This document shows, piece after piece, positions 48,029 to 60,054 of a stretch of 64,000 bases of DNA. The stretch is from Homalodisca vitripennis (taxonomy: Eukaryota > Arthropoda > Insecta > Hemiptera > Cicadellidae): assembly GCF_021130785.1 (NCBI RefSeq), contig NC_060213.1, forward strand, positions 98,138,501 through 98,202,500, read 5' to 3'. Positions within the stretch are counted from its first letter, which is position 1, and the number at the start of each line of letters is the position of its first letter. Under the pieces are notes generated by a model. That model was given only the letters and a program-made list of their open reading frames with translations. It was not told where the DNA came from and made no database searches. The translations under genes were made by a program, and so were the position numbers.

Positions 48029-51000
48029 TTTCAATTAAACCTTTATTAAAAATACCAAAATTATACTAAAAATACGCTACATTAAAAACTCGAAAAATTA
48101 TGTATACATAGGTATTTTATAAAGAGAGATTATTGTAAAGAGTATAATTTTTTTAAGAAAACCGTAATTCAGCAAATAAAATTAAAATGACTTGTTTAAT
48201 AGTGAAATAATATATTTAATGAACGGATTAGAAAATAACAGTATGTAGTAGTTTTTTTAAAACTTGTATTAAAAACTCTTATTTTATCTTGCTTTTAAAA
48301 GAAGTGATGTATGTATATTTCTGAATATTTTCGTGTTACTATAAATATTTATAATTAAACATAATAATACTAATAATAAATTAAGAACTTAAATGTTATC
48401 AAAACATGTTAATCGTCGTCCATGACAATAGCCTATATATTTATTACATTCAACCACTACTAATCTTTAAGTAAATCTATCCTGATCTCATATATTAGGA
48501 ATTATTTATTTTGCTACTGCTATCAATAGAGTTTAAACCGTAACATATTTTCCTTATTGCTTTAGTTTTTAAGTACATTCATTCTATTTGGCACTATAAA
48601 GTGTGCAACAAAAATAAATCTAAAAAGAGTACAATAGTTGAGCATAGCTGCACAGACACTGCGTTGGTAATAACCTCAGGATTTTCACAGTTACTACTTT
48701 TACGACTTTACGTCAGTAAATCAACGTATATTGCTTTTTATAACCAAAATAACATGTATTCCAATATATATGTAGTCATGTATACCAGAGACGGCATCCA
48801 CGATATATTCTTAGCAAGAGGACGGTAAAACTATAATAAAATATTTACTAAGCATTGTCATTTAAGGTTAGGTTTTCATCGTTGTTTGTGAATAATTTGT
48901 TAGGGCGATTTGATAGTACATTAAAATACTACACATGAGCGCCTACTATACGCAGAATTATATAAAGCGTAAATTTAAATAAATATTAAAAATTACTAAA
49001 ATACGCTACTAGATGTGCCACGTTACTGGCTTCAATAGGGCTGCATGCAACATTTCATCTAGAGCTCTGTCCATTCTTAAGAATTTCTGAGGGCAGATAG
49101 ACAGACATGCAGTCTTACAGCATAGAACATGTTTACATCCCTCTGGCAATGTTTACAGTCACTTGAGATATGATGAATATGATTTTAAGCTTAATATGAA
49201 AGTTTTAACTCAACCGGATATGCTGTACTTTTTACTGCCGGAAGGACTATTAAATTAATCCACCCATTAAATTACGCTTAATAAATTTTTAGTATTAGAA
49301 ATAAAAAAATCCTGTTCCGTTAGAGGTTGCAAAGTAATATTTACGTGGCATTATAATTTATATTAAATACTACATTATATGTTGCTACAAATTATATTAA
49401 ATGTTTTCATCAACCTCTTTAAGAATGCTTAGCCAATAAGTCTGTCCTAGTAAGTGCAATTCAAAAGATTCTGTGTCCTCACTGATATCTCAAAAACAAC
49501 TGTATTTACTAGAAATCTGAAACATAGGAAACCTCATCTAAGTTTTAGGGCCCACTAAAAATTAACATTGGAACATCAAAGTTAGAATATTTTCTATTAT
49601 ATTGTGTAATATTTCAATGCTTTATCTAGAATATTAAAAGATATATTTTAAGTCTAATTTTAAGGTTACCGTACTTTTGAAAATTAATTAAACAACGGTT
49701 ATTAAACAGAGTGTTTCATTATTAAAGATTTTGCTGCTTTGTAAGTCCTTAAAGAGTAAAAAAGTTTCAAATTTACCAGAAGAAAAAAACTTGATTAAAA
49801 AAATAAAGTGTTCTTTTATGCCCAAATTATAGAATATTATTATATAAGAATTCGGAAGTTAGCCATCATATTGACAAATCACAGGCAAATTTTTAAAATT
49901 ATGAAATCACATTTCTAATTGTTGCTATAACATAGGTTGTCACTTTAACGTTCCTGTATATTTACTATTTTTTGGCATAAATATCATGGCACTGTTGAAA
50001 TTAAACTGCCTGTATTATAAAGATAAAGCTGTACAGTAGGTGTATAGTATAATTATTCGGAAAGTACAATCTACACGTTACTAAATTGAATGGTAGTTGA
50101 ATAAGTCAAATGTGTCACTTAAACCAGAATCGCCGTGTCACGGTATTGTCACAATAATGTGTTTTTCTTTCTTTTAATGGATTAAATCTCCTCATTCGTG
50201 AACTACCTTGAACATCGAGGATAGATTCTAGTAGGAGACTACCTTGTTTAGAGAGTTATTTTTTTTAACAATTAATAGAGAATAAAGCGAGGTTTCTGTA
50301 GTTAAATTTTAAAACATTCCACGAAAAAATTACAGAAATAAAAAATAAAACGTAAGGATATACATCCATATTTATAGAATGATCAAGACATTTGACGAGA
50401 TAACGCAGGTTGAATGAGAGACGCTATCAAAGAGTACTTACACTTCTAAGTCTCTTAGAGACTCATTAACGTCAGGTAATTGTATCATAGTTAAAAATGA
50501 CGTTACTTAATAACAGACACAAAAGCGTTGATGTCACATTTCTACCTGACAACTTTACACTCAAGCGTTTCTGAAGTAGAAGAAATAATCCGTGATTTTT
50601 GATAATGAAATTACCAAACATGTATTACATCTATGTTCTTAATATACCATATATCCATATTGTACAATAAAAGATTCCAATACGTTTGAAAAAAAAATGA
50701 TTCTCTATTGCAATAAATAATGGTGTTATGGATTATTTAAAAATGTGAACGACAGTGTGATTATTGATAATAGTATGGCCTAACGATGTAATTAACTAAA
50801 ATATGTATAACATAAGTGTTTGTACCAAATGTTGACTAGTTCAGAATTTCTCTAGAACACATGTACAATATATACCGTTCACATATTTAACTTTCTACAA
50901 GAAAACGTTTGTAAATTAATATCATAATAACAAGTTCAAAACAGTTAAATTTGACATTTATATCTCCGTTTTACCAAAGAATTTGAAACGGACTATTGAA

Positions 51001-52436
51001 TTCACATAGTTGATTTTCTATATGCAAATATATACAATACAATTAATTGTATGTATAAGCTTATCTTTTTTACAAGTTAACAGTTTAAGGTTACATTTAT
51101 TCACATGTTTTGCATCGTTTCTTAATATTTTCGCGGATATAAATTAGTAAGAATCCTTAATACAACCTGTAGCCTAAGTATACATTCCTAAGATCCAACT
51201 TTATTGAAAATAAACCAAGTTAATTATTGAACAGTCATAAATGTAGCACGAGTTAAAAAAGATATTTAATAAAAGTTTAAATAAGTGATAATTACTTGCA
51301 TATTCAAATAAGTTATTTAAGTGATTGTTGTCCCTATTCAATTGTAATCGTAAAACATGCTGTAAGAACTATGGTTAGGAAAAAATTAAATATATGTTTA
51401 CAGTATTATGTGATAGACGAAATTACAAGCTTTTACATCCCCCTTTCAAATGTGTACAGTAAAGATAAAGTTCATATAATGTAACAAATTTAATTTGTTA
51501 ATAGGTTAAATGTTAAACCTTACTTAGAATTAAAATATAAATTAATTTATAAAAAAAAAATTATAGTTTAATTGAGTTTTGATCTTATAGTCGTAATTTC
51601 CTCTAAAACCTATTAGAATCTAATACAAAAAGAAGTACCTAATCAATACGTTTAACGTTCTTTATCCTTTAAGAGCTATAAAGTATTCCTTTTTTATAAG
51701 AAGGTTTCATTAAAATTGGAAACTTTATACTATACAAACATAAAAATTTTATAAATATCTAAATTTAAAACTTAAACTTCTAATTTAACACTTTCAGTTA
51801 ATAATACCTTTTTTTAAATTCCTGTAAATAAATGAATAATAACTTGTTTGAAATTATATAATGTCGTAAACTGAAAAAATATTTATAAAATGATAGCTTG
51901 ACTGTTAACAAGACAAAAAGCTAGGCACATATAAAACATATTCTGCCCACTTTAAAAAGGACATACGAACGGTGTTTTAACAAGACACAATATGTTGTAT
52001 GGACAAATTGTTCAAGATACAAAGTATTCATTTGCCGGAAGGTACAAAATATCAATCAATCACATATCAAGTTCATGAAATCATACAGTGAGAGATATTA
52101 TTAATGTGTTACTGCTGCGCCACTGATTCCTGGCTGTGTTTATGTCAGTCTGACATAACCAGTAGTCAGCAAAGTTGACATTAAAAGTTGGTGATTGAAA
52201 TTAAGTCAACTCCCTAAAAATTTTTTTCAAACGTATCAGTGGTAATTTTCTACGTTATAAATAAGATTATGCAGTTATTTGTTTAGTCAGTAAACCTAAA
52301 ATACAAGGACGTCTGTCTTTAATTAAGATTTATGCATTTGAAATTTAGTAAAAATACAGTTTTGATTAAAATTAATGATGACACTCCTAATACATACACA
52401 TACCAAATTTAAACAAAACTTTTAATCTTTAAATGT
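48029..52436. other. AT-rich non-coding DNA, nothing recognised
   Basis: I find no supported ORF, RNA gene or element in 4.4 kb. The 75- and 62-codon ORFs at 48601 and 51296 have no motifs. Confidence 0.6.
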
Positions 52437-52700
52437 CTGTGACGCAGCGGTGCTAATCAGAGTGATATATCCCTGCGGTGTTACAAACTGACTGCAGCAA
52501 CACAAATCACTATATCGTGTTCCGCCTGTAACAGAGGGATATCTGGTTCTGAGGATTACCCGAATTGTACCTATGTTAGTAACACAACCCAGAGCGGCTG
52601 TGACGTCATTCCTTGGGGGTTACAGTACAAGGTTTAGGTCATGTCCTAGGACCTGTCACTACAACCCCTGCGGGAGTAAAGTGACAAGGTAGAATATTGT
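52437..52700. repeat. Conserved 260-bp block, copy 2 (partner at 10740-11010)
   Basis: Same orientation as the partner. The TGACGTCA palindrome lies at 52601-52608 and an inverted repeat CCTGTCACT / AGTGACAAGG spans 52652-52689. Confidence 0.8.
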
Positions 52701-52889
52701 AACATGGGTTGGACTGGTTATATCAGAGCTAACAGCTAAATGTGTTATTTACGTTAGATGATAAATAGTTAACATATGAAATTGATTTTCTCGAATAGAA
52801 TAATATTTTTCTTATAATACAGTTTTAATTGTATGTGTTAACCTTGACCGTCATCCTCACATTTAAATTATATATCACAATTAAATTTC

Positions 52890-53232
52890 AAGAAATGAAA
52901 CTCGACCTGGAAATAAGTTATTGTTAAAACGTAGGTTTTTTATACATTTGGATATATTTCCTTAATCGGGGCAACACGGAAAATTCAGCTGTAGCATCAG
53001 AAACATAATTCTTTAAAAAACTTTCAAACGAGCAAAAGTTATTAAAAATGTTAGTCCCTTAATTTCGGATCGTCTAACTATATATACAGATATGTACATA
53101 CCTGAAATTATGCTTACTTATGTCAGTAAGATATCATAGAGAACCACCATATTACATCATAGGTTCTTTGACTAAATAGGCTACGACTTTTGATCTTAAA
53201 AATTGCTTTCTAAGCCAGGGTGTTACAGCTAG
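52890..53232 (+). mobile_element. Helitron-like 3' fragment
   Basis: It resembles the last part of the element at 58251-59632: TTCAGCTGT(A/G)(G/A)C with a preceding TTAATCGGG or TTGATCGGG word, an ACCTGA.. motif, and an end GTTACAGCTAG (53222-53232) before T. The 5' end is missing. Confidence 0.5.
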
Positions 53233-53619
53233 TACAATAAAACTACAGGTAGTACAATATCACTAATAAAGTTAATAAGAGACCACATGTAGCCACTCGA
53301 AAGGTCGAAAGATTGTTATTTTAATCTTGTTTGAAGTATATTCAGGTGTTAGACCTTTATTTTTAATGTAAAAAAAACCGCAAAAATACAGTCAAGTAAA
53401 AAAGGTGCTTTTTATATTTAACGCCTATAGTAACGTGTAATTTCGGTTAACACCAAAATTGGTGCGGATTACGATCAATGTCTTTCTTACGGAATATTGT
53501 TTTATAGCTACCAAGAAAACCGAGGTTGAATCTTTATAGTAAGCTCTTGGCCCCTGAATTATAAGAAATCACTAAATCTAATTAACAATTTAATCATTAA
53601 ATATTGATGGAACATCTTA

Positions 53620-53805
53620 GGCTAGTTGCACACACACCGATTTTGGACGACGATTTTTACCGGCCGTCCAAATTCTAATGTGAAACCGGCGCCGATCAGC
53701 TGTCGGCGTGTGTGCCAGGTTCCGTTCCCTCATTCAGTTCACTATTGGAATTTGGACGGCCGGTAAAAATCGGTCGTCCAAAATCGGTGTGTGGTGCAAC
53801 TAGCC
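53620..53805. mobile_element. PIF/Harbinger-type MITE (TTA target site)
   Basis: A 186-bp element between TTA at 53617-53619 and 53806-53808. The arms are about 57 bp (53620-53676 and 53747-53805), starting GGCTAGTTGCAC, and are nearly perfect inverted repeats with two single-base indels. The loop is about 70 bp and GC-rich. There is no ORF. A 3-bp TTA target is the Harbinger signature. Confidence 0.88.
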
Positions 53806-53808
53806 TTA

Positions 53809-54974
53809 TTGTCAATTAATTGGACCTAAGATAATGGTGTATATTTGATGATTCTTGAGAATGAACAAATTTTTTTTTTGTTTCCAATTCACAGTTATTT
53901 GTGCCTCTTTGAGTTAGCTATTAAAGAATACAATTCAGTAAATGTATTTAGAACTTAAAATTAAATAAAGAATATAGTTATTTTATATAGTTAGGAATTT
54001 CCTTGCGTTGAAAGTGTAAATGAGTTTGTTTTATGGTTCTAAACACTGTTTAGTCGAAGTCTTAGTGTAAAACTTCAAGAGCTGTCTGGCATAAACTATT
54101 CAATAACATAAAAACTAAAGATTTAAACTTAAGAACATTGAAAGCATTAATATATTTTATCTAGTAATGTAACACCAGGATTTAAATTTAATATTATAAT
54201 GACTTTTCACTTTAAAACAAACCTTGTCCTATGTGTGTGAGTACAGGCCTGTCTTAGAATCCAATACAACCACCTTTGAGAAGCGTCGATGGGGCTAGAC
54301 AATTAAATTTTTTCCAAACATGATTTATATACACCACTGTTTTTAATAGTTACCGAATTAGTAAGCGAATAACCTTTGTAACAACATAGACTTGAAATTT
54401 TTATCAGGCCAAAGTTTTTATTACCTGTGTAGTTACGACAGGATCGTTAGGTGTTATAATTTTACGATAAAATTATTACTGATTCGTGAGTAATTGAGAC
54501 ACTTTTATATTATTGAGACAAATGGTAAGAACTTTACTCAATGCTAAAACTATACTCATATATACAAATAACACTATTTCTTACAAATTATATTCTAATT
54601 TCTTTATTACTAAAAGGAACTAAAATTTTTATACAACATATATTATTATCAAAATATTAGATTGCTCTGATATTTGCTGTCATTAAATTACTACATTTGA
54701 TTAGAAGGATAATGTCGAGACCGTTATTATGTTTTTAAACAGTTTGTCAGGGTTTCTATATGTTTAATGACCCTATTTTTATCATGATACCAAATAAGTT
54801 TAGTTTTAACTGAGTAAGCATTTCCAAATTTAACAGGTTATTTTCTACGAATAATTTTGTAATTAATAAATTACAGTTTTTTTAGTAGGGAATTACATGC
54901 ATAGCCACGGATAACTAATACCAGTTAATAAAGAAATCTTCTGGAAAACTTACTAATGTATAATACATTTTCCA
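53809..54974. other. AT-rich non-coding DNA, nothing recognised
   Basis: No supported feature between the MITE and the next conserved block. Confidence 0.6.
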
Positions 54975-55190
54975 CAAGATGCGCTGTCTTTAATCAAATA
55001 TGACCGCCCACCGGCCCATCCTCCTCCATTAATATAAGACGTCGTATCTCAAGAGCTGAAAAGCGTTGCAATATTTATCTTGGCCGTCACATAAACAATG
55101 TCATTTATCAGTCACTGTTTCTGAAAAATTTTAACAGAAAACCATCATTTATGCACTTTTTAACTCTAGTATTTTAATGCCTAATTTGAA
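54975..55190. repeat. Conserved 210-bp block, copy 2 (partner at 12590-12800)
   Basis: Same order and orientation of shared words as listed for the partner, including GACGTCGTATCTCAA and ATATTTATCTTGGCCGT. Confidence 0.75.
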
Positions 55191-55599
55191 AATAACTTTA
55201 TAGCTTAATGTTAATTTATAATCAACTTATACACAGTTAACACTTTCATCAATTATTAAAATTTAATAAATATCTTTTAAACTTCAAATATATTAGACAA
55301 TTTTATTTTTTGATAACATATTTTAATATGGAAGTGAAACAGCCGGCCCATGATAAATCAAACAAGCTATTTAAAGAACAATACTTAAAACAGATGTTTT
55401 TAACCTTCATTCGACTAGTTGTGGTTTAAAATACAAGTTGCGATTTATAACATAATACTCAAAACTCTTTTTCTTTAGTATTACTATTATGAAAATTTTG
55501 GTGCAATATTAAACACAATTAGAGAATAGTATTTTTGTTTAAAATTACTAAATATAAATGTCGCAAAATGATGTTCAAAATCATTAAAAGTATACCATC

Positions 55600-56800
55600 A
55601 TTATATTACACCTCCCACTCAGCGTATGTCAACATTACGGTCCGGTATGTCGTGTGTGGTTACAGCTTGCTGGTCCGTCAATTTCCCTTTGGTTAGAGAA
55701 ACATTTACTCTACGAAGGAGTTTGTGGTGTTTATTTTGTAGTATCACCCACATTTTAAGCAAACATAAGGAAGTCCTGGTTCAAAATTATTCTTCAATAT
55801 CCCATAAGTCCTGGTGAACGGAGTAAATTTGTCCACATTATTCGGTGTGATCAAATTAATTTAAGCACTATTTAGGTATCTGAAAGTATTAACAAGAGTA
55901 CTACAACACACTTTAAAGTACAAAATGTTCCTTATTTCTACAATAATTAAACATTAATAGATAATATTTGTAATTCCATTTTAATTTTCAAAAAACACGT
56001 CGAAAAACTTTTGAACTTTCAAAAAAAGCAAATTTAGTTATTTAAAGATTTGGGATTATCGTGCAAATGTAAACTTTTTCATTATTTATTTTATTTTATC
56101 ATACTTACTGTTTTACACATTGGAAGCCCCGAATGTTTCACAAACTTATTTCAAGAAATATTAAAGAGGATTGTTTTACCATTTGCAAGTTAAAACTTTA
56201 ATTTTCGAGTTGAAAATATTTTTCAGTGGAACGTTGGAAAGGTGTAGCAAAATATCACGAGAATTAAAAAAAAATCCTACTAATTTCTTTTTTAATTAAT
56301 GAATTGTGATGACTCAATCGATTCCAAGTAGCTGTTTTAAAGTGACCCCTTACAGCTTGTACCCCTTTTGCTAGTAATATACAGCTCAGGAAACATGTTT
56401 TGGGATAGTCATTCAAAATTACCGTCACATTTGTCTAATGTGATTACTCTAATAGCTATTAGTCTACCTGGGCAGTGATATTCAGAAAGTCGCAGGCAGC
56501 TGCGTAAGCGTTATGGGCCGGTGCTCCGCTTTGTTGGAACATACATTGCATTCTCACATTCAGTGACAAACCAGCAATAGTTTGCAAGAAAACTTCCTAT
56601 AATTACTCAAGGGGGCTCAATTAGGTGCAATTCGGTGCAAGGAATGTGCAATAAAGTGCTGGAAATGTTGCATGACTTTCACCATAACAAGTCAGCGTGT
56701 GTGACGTAAATGCATATCACAGAATTGCGCATACAATTATTAGGGCAGATGACAATCCGTTTGAACACTATCTGTAAGTCACAACCAAGTCTTTATTAAT
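55600..56800. repeat. Repeat block, copy 2 (partner at 8081-9600)
   Basis: It starts with CCACTCAGCGTATGTCAACA and contains GTGATATTCAGAAAGTC and GGTGCTCCGC near its right end, like the partner, with several hundred bases of diverged DNA between. Confidence 0.7.
56474..56603 (-). pseudogene. Tc1/mariner-like transposase scrap
   Basis: Read on the minus strand, the sequence gives MFQQSGAPAHNA followed by a Phe-Leu-Asn stretch. This resembles the block around the second catalytic Asp of mariner-family transposases (usual wording QDGAPAH), with Ser in place of Asp. The paralogous stretch at 9002-9202 (minus) is more decayed. It is too short for family placement. Confidence 0.5.
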
Positions 56801-57718
56801 AATTATTTTTAGCAAGAATTTAGTTACAGTTTTCGTACTTAACCTAGTAGTTAGAGGGTTAAGCATATCGAAACAAGTAAAGAATATAAATTTATTTTGC
56901 TTAAATTTAACCGCAAACCCTCCCGAAAACGATGGTTTTCACGAGACGTTTACTACCATACTTAAAAATAGTGACCTAATTAAAAAAAAATTAACTAAGT
57001 GGTTGATATAAACATAAAATTTAAGGTAAATTTCCCTATTTAGTGTTTGATGTATATACTTTCTGAGGTGATGAAAAATGGTGGACACGATTGTAAATTT
57101 TCATTAGGGTTATTGTCACATAAATGTATGGATATTAAATCACAATCACCTCTATGTTAGTACATTTTAATCATATAAACTACAAAAACAATGCCAATCC
57201 TTATCTTTGCAGTAATTAATAGGACTACTCAGAATACAAGATGTAGGGGTAAAGATTATATATTATAAATTAGAAATTGTTTATAACTTGATCATTTTAA
57301 CCTTATTTTATATTCAATTCGTTTACTCAAAATCAACGATTCAATCTGAATTCTAAAGCGTTTTAGAATGTTTAATCTGTAATTTAAAAAAGATAAGACA
57401 AAATTCTTAATATACTTTAACTTTACATTTATCTTGAAGCGGTGAATTTAAAAAATATGGACAAAATGTTATTTGCGCCACGATCAAGAGTAAAATAATA
57501 ATATTAACTTCACATTAATATTTAAATTTTAATATTAAATATCACAACACTAATCATCAGTTGTTGTGTATAGTTTTTTATTAAGTGTATGTTTTTGAAG
57601 TTAGTGAAGTTGATCAACAACATGGTGGTTGTGATTCCCGACTTAGGCGTGTCACAACGCTTTGGTATGATTTGATTATTTTTACATAGTTTGTAATTAT
57701 GTATTACCTTTGTTATCA
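56801..57718. other. Non-coding DNA, nothing recognised
   Basis: The 65-codon ORF 57522-57719 has no recognised motif. The plus strand just beyond it has a Glu/Arg-rich stretch and may be the last part of a LINE, but that is weak. Confidence 0.5.
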
Positions 57719-57826
57719 CTTGAAGAAGAGATCAGATTGCAGATCTCGAAACGTAGTGTTACTTATTTCTTAGTTCACTGAACGATGGCAAATGTCCGGA
57801 AAAAAACCTGTTTCCTTCATGAACCC
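57719..57826 (+). repeat. Relative of the 719-921 foldback (one arm plus interior)
   Basis: TGAAGAAGAGATCAGATTGC, CTCGAAACGTAG, ACTGAACGATGGCAAATGTC and CCTGTTTCCTTCATG occur in order. The reverse complement matches 720-830, while the final arm also matches 876-921 directly. No second arm is present here. Confidence 0.7.
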
Positions 57827-58250
57827 AATGTTATTTCATACACATAAAAATTTTGAGTCGAAATTGGGCTGGCTATAATAATTAGGTTATATGACGTTAT
57901 GTTTCAATTTTAATTAATGAGTAAACCTATAGTTTATGGTTATGTTTAGTACAGTTTAAACTGCATGCTTTAAATGTATAGCAAGGACTATTTAATTCTT
58001 ACTATATACCTGATTAGGTCCTTTTAAATGTACAATTTGAAAACGGTTTTTATATAACATCTTCCGTTGAGAGAATTAACTATGTAGCTTTATATCATAC
58101 AGTTTGGGATCGTTCCTTGTTTCATAAAATTCAACCATTAGTAAACTACACAAAAATGTGTAAAAACCTACGATGAAGTAAATATAAAAAAAATTAAAAC
58201 ATTATGGTTTTTTTTATAATTAAACTACCTGAACTTAAGTTACATAATAA
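57827..58250. other. Non-coding DNA, nothing recognised
   Basis: AT-rich spacer left of the Helitron-like element; no supported feature. Confidence 0.55.
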
Positions 58251-59632
58251 TCTCACTAATATTATAAATACGAAAGTTTGAATGTTTGGATATTTGGATG
58301 TTTGTATGTTTAGATGTTTCTAGGTTTGTTCTCGAATCACGCTGAAACAGCTATACGGATTGTGCAGAGTTTGGAACAGGTTTAGCTTTTGGTCTAAATT
58401 AACATTTAGAGTGCTTTTTACCACCCATAACATATTCATTTCACCAAATAAAGTCGAAGTCAAATTGAAAGATTAGTTTGTTTACATTCGAATGTTATGA
58501 AAAGAACGAAACGTAATAAAGTTTCATAATTCAAATTAAACCTTCACTAAACAGCCGTTGCCAGCTATAACTGACAAATCTTTCTGAAACATCTTTTACA
58601 TTTACATTTTATCAATAAAAATTAAACCAGTGCTTGATCGGTCGTGTAATTCAGATAGTAAATAAAATATTAATATATAAATTTTACTCCAGATTGCGCC
58701 AGTGACGAATTAAAATGATCTAATGCATTAAATAGTGTTATAAAACTAAGCTTAATGAACAAAGTTATAAATGTTTTCACATAAGTTACTTTAAACTGGT
58801 GGGCTTCCTTTGAGATTATGATATTACATTATTTAACAATGGCTTACGGAAAAACAGAGAAATAAATACTAACGTACCTTAACGATTCATTCTTTCCCTG
58901 GCTACAGTCCAAAAAACAAGTGTAACGCAAAACTTAACGATTATTTTGGAATGTTGCATAACCTTAATAAGGATTTCCCCCTTATACCGGAAGTACATAA
59001 GAAGTAGATAGGGCTTCCCCCTAGGTCGTAATAGGCTTTTCAATACTAGCAAACTCAACTACGCCAACACGAATTTGACAAAATTTATTTCCGAGAACTA
59101 TATAATCAAACGTTATATAGTATTTTTAATCGAGGACAATATGGCAAGCTAACCTGTGACATAGTAGGTAAGTGAATTTAAAAGTCTTAAGTAGGCACTT
59201 TTTAATCATATTAGACATCTCCGTCCTATGTAAGTATATGTATTTTTTCTTCGTCAGAACAACAAGGCAAAACTATACTATGGAACTGGAAATATCTTAG
59301 ACCTGAAATATATGACCAGGACTGGAAATATACGCTTTCTGACCAAAGTAAGTTTCCGAGACCTGTGTGATCTGAGATTTGTGTTTTCTTGATCGGGATT
59401 ACAAGGCAGATTCAGCTGTGACGTTATGTATATAATTAATTAGAATCAAAAATGCTCCTACACGTGCCAGTAATGTTAAGGTACTATTTACCATGAACTG
59501 AATAATATCTACCTGATGTATACCTACTTACTTTTTAAAATGTTTGTTGGATTCCCATCATATTACAAAATAATTGCTTTTTATAAGGACTTCGGTTCTA
59601 AAAACTGCGTGCGAAGCCGCGGTAACAGCTAG
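58251..59632 (+). mobile_element. Helitron-like non-autonomous element (TC...CTAG between A and T)
   Basis: The proposed ends are TCTCACTAATATTATAAA at 58251 and AGCCGCGGTAACAGCTAG ending at 59632. The 5' flanking base is A and the 3' flanking base is T, matching Helitron insertion into AT without duplication. A short GC-rich stem can form upstream of CTAG. The start region with AATCACGCTGAAACAGCTA is of a type very common in insect genomes. There are no ORFs, so no Rep/helicase. The 1,382-bp length assumes both ends belong to one element. Confidence 0.55.
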
Positions 59633-60054
59633 TAAATAATAAAGTTAATTCAAATATAATTTAATAATATTGTAAAAAATAGTGAAATTTCAAATTTGCC
59701 AATCTTAGGGCACAAGGACTAAGTTATTATAATGTTAATTAAAACTTTTGAAAGTTCAAATTGTTTATACATAAGAAATTTGTGATAGAATAAAATAAAT
59801 TTAACGTGAAATAACATAGTGAATGTAAATAAGTAAGAAAGAAGTGGTTAGACGTATGCTAAAATGTCAATGTTAATAATGTGTTACTATAACAAAAATT
59901 AGCCTACAGTAGTAGTTTATGCAATTAATTATTCACGGTGGATCATAATTGAATTAAGCTACAAACACGAATCTCGCTTAGTATTCGAAAAGTCAATGAG
60001 ACGAGTTAGGACGGATGCTAATGGTATTTATTCAAAATAAAACAAATAAACCAG
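59633..60054. other. Non-coding DNA, nothing recognised
   Basis: AT-rich spacer between the Helitron-like element and repeat copy 2. Confidence 0.55.
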
